64,000 nt of DNA. Origin: Saprospiraceae bacterium. Lineage in GTDB: Bacteria; Bacteroidota; Bacteroidia; Chitinophagales; Saprospiraceae. The DNA lies in contig JAJTFM010000014.1 of the NCBI GenBank assembly GCA_021298575.1, positions 20,801 to 84,800 on the forward strand. Reading direction: 5' to 3'. The notes below the pieces were generated by a model that saw only the letters and a program-made list of their open reading frames with translations, did no database searches and was not told where the DNA came from. Positions 62,341 to 64,000 of this stretch are shown here, in pieces. The position numbers were made by a program, and so were the translations under genes. Every line of letters begins with the position of its first letter. Within the stretch, counting starts at the first letter, position 1.

Positions 62341-62806
62341 TCATAGCCGGGCCACCAGCAGGCCACATTCAGTGGGAAGTACATAGTGATTAATCCCTTC
62401 AGCAGCCTTTCTGGGCATCGAAGAAAATCAGATCGTAGTGTCCGCTCAGGGTTCCGATTACATCGAGCGCATCGCCTGTGTGTACACTGACTGGTGCCTT
62501 GCAGTCGTTCATACGTTGCTGTGTGCTTTCTGCAACACCCGGATCGAACTCTATGGTGTCAATAATGCAGGTTTTATGGTTGGCGAGTCCGCTCGCGAGA
62601 TACAATGTTGAGAGGCCATGTCCGGCACCTATCTCGAGCACTCTGGCCGGATTGGCAGAGATAGTGAGAACACGCAGCAGATCGCCGGTGTCAGCTCTGA
62701 CCGGGTTTCGCCATCCATACCTGCCGGTGGCGTCGGTGTAGCTTTCTCCCTGTTTGTTATAGGTTTCCAGTTCGCGAATGGCGGATTCAATCAGCTCAGT
62801 AGTCAT
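62341..62806 (-). pseudogene. O-methyltransferase-like gene with internal deletion and frameshift
   Basis: Codons 1-135 encode the start of a class I SAM methyltransferase: RYGWRNPVRADTGDLLRVLTISANPARVLEIGAGHGLSTLYLASGL, then DLIFFDAQKGC and a stop (track ORF 62399-62806). Just beyond, in another frame, AAEGINHYVLPTECGLLVARL and a stop (62341) match a methyltransferase C-terminus. About 55-60 residues of the second half of the Rossmann fold (normally after FFDAxK, including the LxxGGxxxxDN block) are missing. The pattern is the same as in infA: internal loss plus a frameshift. It is either a decayed gene or an assembly error. Confidence 0.7.
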
Positions 62807-62875
62807 CGTGTAAAAATCTGTGGAGGCGAATGTACGCCAGACAGGACAGACATTGTGAGAAAATGATGAAAATCA

Positions 62876-63784
62876 TCAAATAATTCCGTGGCCGGCGGAA
62901 TTGGGCAAATCCGGTATCTGGTCGGCAATTTTCTCTCTTTCACTGATGATTTCCACGAGCCTGCGGATGGTTTTACGTCTTATTACACGCTCCAGTTCCT
63001 TGTTGGGCTCTTTGAGGATATACTGAAACTTCATGGAAACACTGTCCTTGCCAACTTCTGCCACCCTTAGGTAATAACTGTCGGACTGAATCAGATCCTG
63101 GAAGGGCGAGAGCACATCTATCAGACTTTGCTCCAGCTCTTCCACCGTTTTCAGGTGGCGAAGGTCAATTTCGAAGTCAATACTTGTGCGTTTGATTTCC
63201 CTTTTGGTATAGTTTATTACCTCGGAAGTGAGCAGAGTGTTGTTGGGTATGTAAATCATATCGTCGTCATCATTCAGCAGATGAATATTTTGCAGCGTGA
63301 TGTCAATAATTTTTCCGCGATGCTTCCCCACGCTCACGTTATCACCTATGCTGATCTGTCCGGAGAAAGTAATTACCATCCCGTTAATCATGTTGGAAAT
63401 GTAATCCTTGGTAAGCAATGCCAGCCCGGCGAATACGATGGAGAGGGAAGTAAACAGTTGCCGCGCATCTATCTGAAACAAGGAAAGTACGCCGACTACC
63501 ACACCCATCACCAGCAGAATGGAGTAAATATGCCCCATTCCCACGATAAAATTGTCTTCCCCGCGTACCCGGTGGCGCCTGCGATAGATACCCACCACCA
63601 CAAACTGTACAAAATCGAGGAAAATCAGGAAAATGATGACGTTGGCCAGTGAATCCTTGTAGTAGTTGAAGGCATTCCGGTACTTTGAACCGGAGTAAAC
63701 CCATGAAATATCCCACTCATCCAGGCGAACAAGCAGCACAGACACGAACACGACCAGTTTCAGAAAAAGTACAACGTATTTCAT
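62876..63784 (-). CDS. Mechanosensitive ion channel (MscS family)
   Basis: 302 residues. The start is MKYVVLFLKLVVFVSVLLVRL, seven codons inside the track. Hydrophobic segments near 1-25, 50-75 and 90-115 are followed by the pore-lining TM3 region SLSIVFAGLALLTKDYISNMINGMVITFSGQISIGDNVSVG and the beta domain (KIIDITLQNIHLLNDDDDMIYIPNNTLLTSEVINYT), both typical of MscS. It releases solutes on osmotic downshock. It stands apart from the neighbours on its own minus-strand unit. Confidence 0.92.
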   Translation of the reverse strand: MKYVVLFLKLVVFVSVLLVRLDEWDISWVYSGSKYRNAFNYYKDSLANVIIFLIFLDFVQFVVVGIYRRRHRVRGEDNFIVGMGHIYSILLVMGVVVGVLSLFQIDARQLFTSLSIVFAGLALLTKDYISNMINGMVITFSGQISIGDNVSVGKHRGKIIDITLQNIHLLNDDDDMIYIPNNTLLTSEVINYTKREIKRTSIDFEIDLRHLKTVEELEQSLIDVLSPFQDLIQSDSYYLRVAEVGKDSVSMKFQYILKEPNKELERVIRRKTIRRLVEIISEREKIADQIPDLPNSAGHGII

Positions 63785-63868
63785 ACAGGAAAAGTCAGTC
63801 AGCAATTAACGCGTTTTCACCCGAAAAGATTTTATCAGGGTGCAATATGCACAATTTCGGGGGCGTTA

Positions 63869-63901
63869 TTTGTTTCTTTCAGTCAGGTTGACCTATCTTC
63901 G
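63869..63901 (+). promoter_or_regulatory. Promoter of an unidentified ORF at the right edge
   Basis: TTTG (63869-63872), a 21-nt spacer, TATCTTCG (63894-63901), one base off TAnnTTTG. The ATG at 63919 follows 17 nt later. Confidence 0.6.
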
Positions 63902-63918
63902 CATCCCTTCCCGTTCTC

Positions 63919-64000
63919 ATGGCGCGACTTGTTCGTCTGCGCACCCCCTTTTGTATATACTCCTTCATCCCTGTGCCCGCCTGCCGGCAGCATAGCTCCT
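63919..64000 (+). CDS. 5' end of an unidentified ORF (partial)
   Basis: ATG at 63919 opens MARLVRLRTPFCIYSFIPVPACRQHSS and runs off the window without a stop. The promoter upstream supports transcription here, but 27 codons are too few to identify a family, and the frame could be fortuitous. Confidence 0.35.
   Translation, partial: MARLVRLRTPFCIYSFIPVPACRQHSS

Overview
The window is a chromosomal segment from a member of the Bacteroidota, most like the Saprospiria/Chitinophagales side of the phylum. This placement is an inference. It rests on the TAnnTTTG promoter elements (often with a TTG about 20 nt upstream), the absence of clear Shine-Dalgarno sequences before the ribosomal genes, type IX secretion (T9SS) C-terminal sorting domains on secreted proteins, GSCFA and DUF5606 proteins, TonB-dependent uptake with a CarboxypepD-type domain, and MopE-type repeats. 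No rRNA operon, CRISPR array, prophage or intact insertion sequence was seen.

Layout. 1-2.5 kb: tail of a T9SS cargo gene, then a leftward accA-dapA-SET-domain operon. 2.6-3.6 kb: tRNA-Asp, then a tandemly duplicated 239-bp element made of large imperfect palindromes, abutting the 3' remnant of a winged-helix regulator gene. 3.9-10 kb: a PepSY-like lipoprotein, a DsbA-fold oxidoreductase, a secreted N-formylglutamate-amidohydrolase-like enzyme, nadD and a UvrD/PcrA helicase. 10.3-26.6 kb: the S10-spc-alpha ribosomal supercluster (rpsJ to rplQ, including secY, map and rpoA) behind one strong phylum-type promoter. Within it infA, for translation factor IF-1, carries an internal deletion with frameshift. 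26.7-30.2 kb: secreted proteins, including a parallel beta-helix T9SS cargo, and a decayed AAA_14-type ATPase fragment.

30.2-45 kb is mainly housekeeping: a biotin carrier protein, a SpoIIE-type phosphatase, frr, a DUF5606 protein, a glycosyltransferase, ribosomal protein THX, tRNA-Gln, dnaB preceded by DnaA boxes, tatA, recQ, aconitase, a second glycosyltransferase and recG. 45-51 kb: a GSCFA protein, a two-gene module of an uncharacterised YbjN-like protein and a cytoplasmic trypsin-like protease, then parE and a PyrR-like phosphoribosyltransferase. 51.2-64 kb is accessory. It holds a 1327-residue T9SS protein joining a vanadium-haloperoxidase/PAP2-type domain to nine MopE metal-binding repeats, an SDR-AraC pair followed by a TonB-dependent receptor, another beta-helix T9SS protein, a DinB-like protein, a sulfotransferase, a broken methyltransferase gene, an MscS channel, and the start of an unidentified ORF at the right edge.

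The most notable points are: the broken infA and a second gene (a methyltransferase) with the same kind of lesion; the protease/YbjN-like module, which is the best candidate for an undescribed system; the haloperoxidase-MopE fusion with 207-nt DNA repeats; the RGG-rich tail on ribosomal protein S3; and the palindromic and decayed elements in the spacers.
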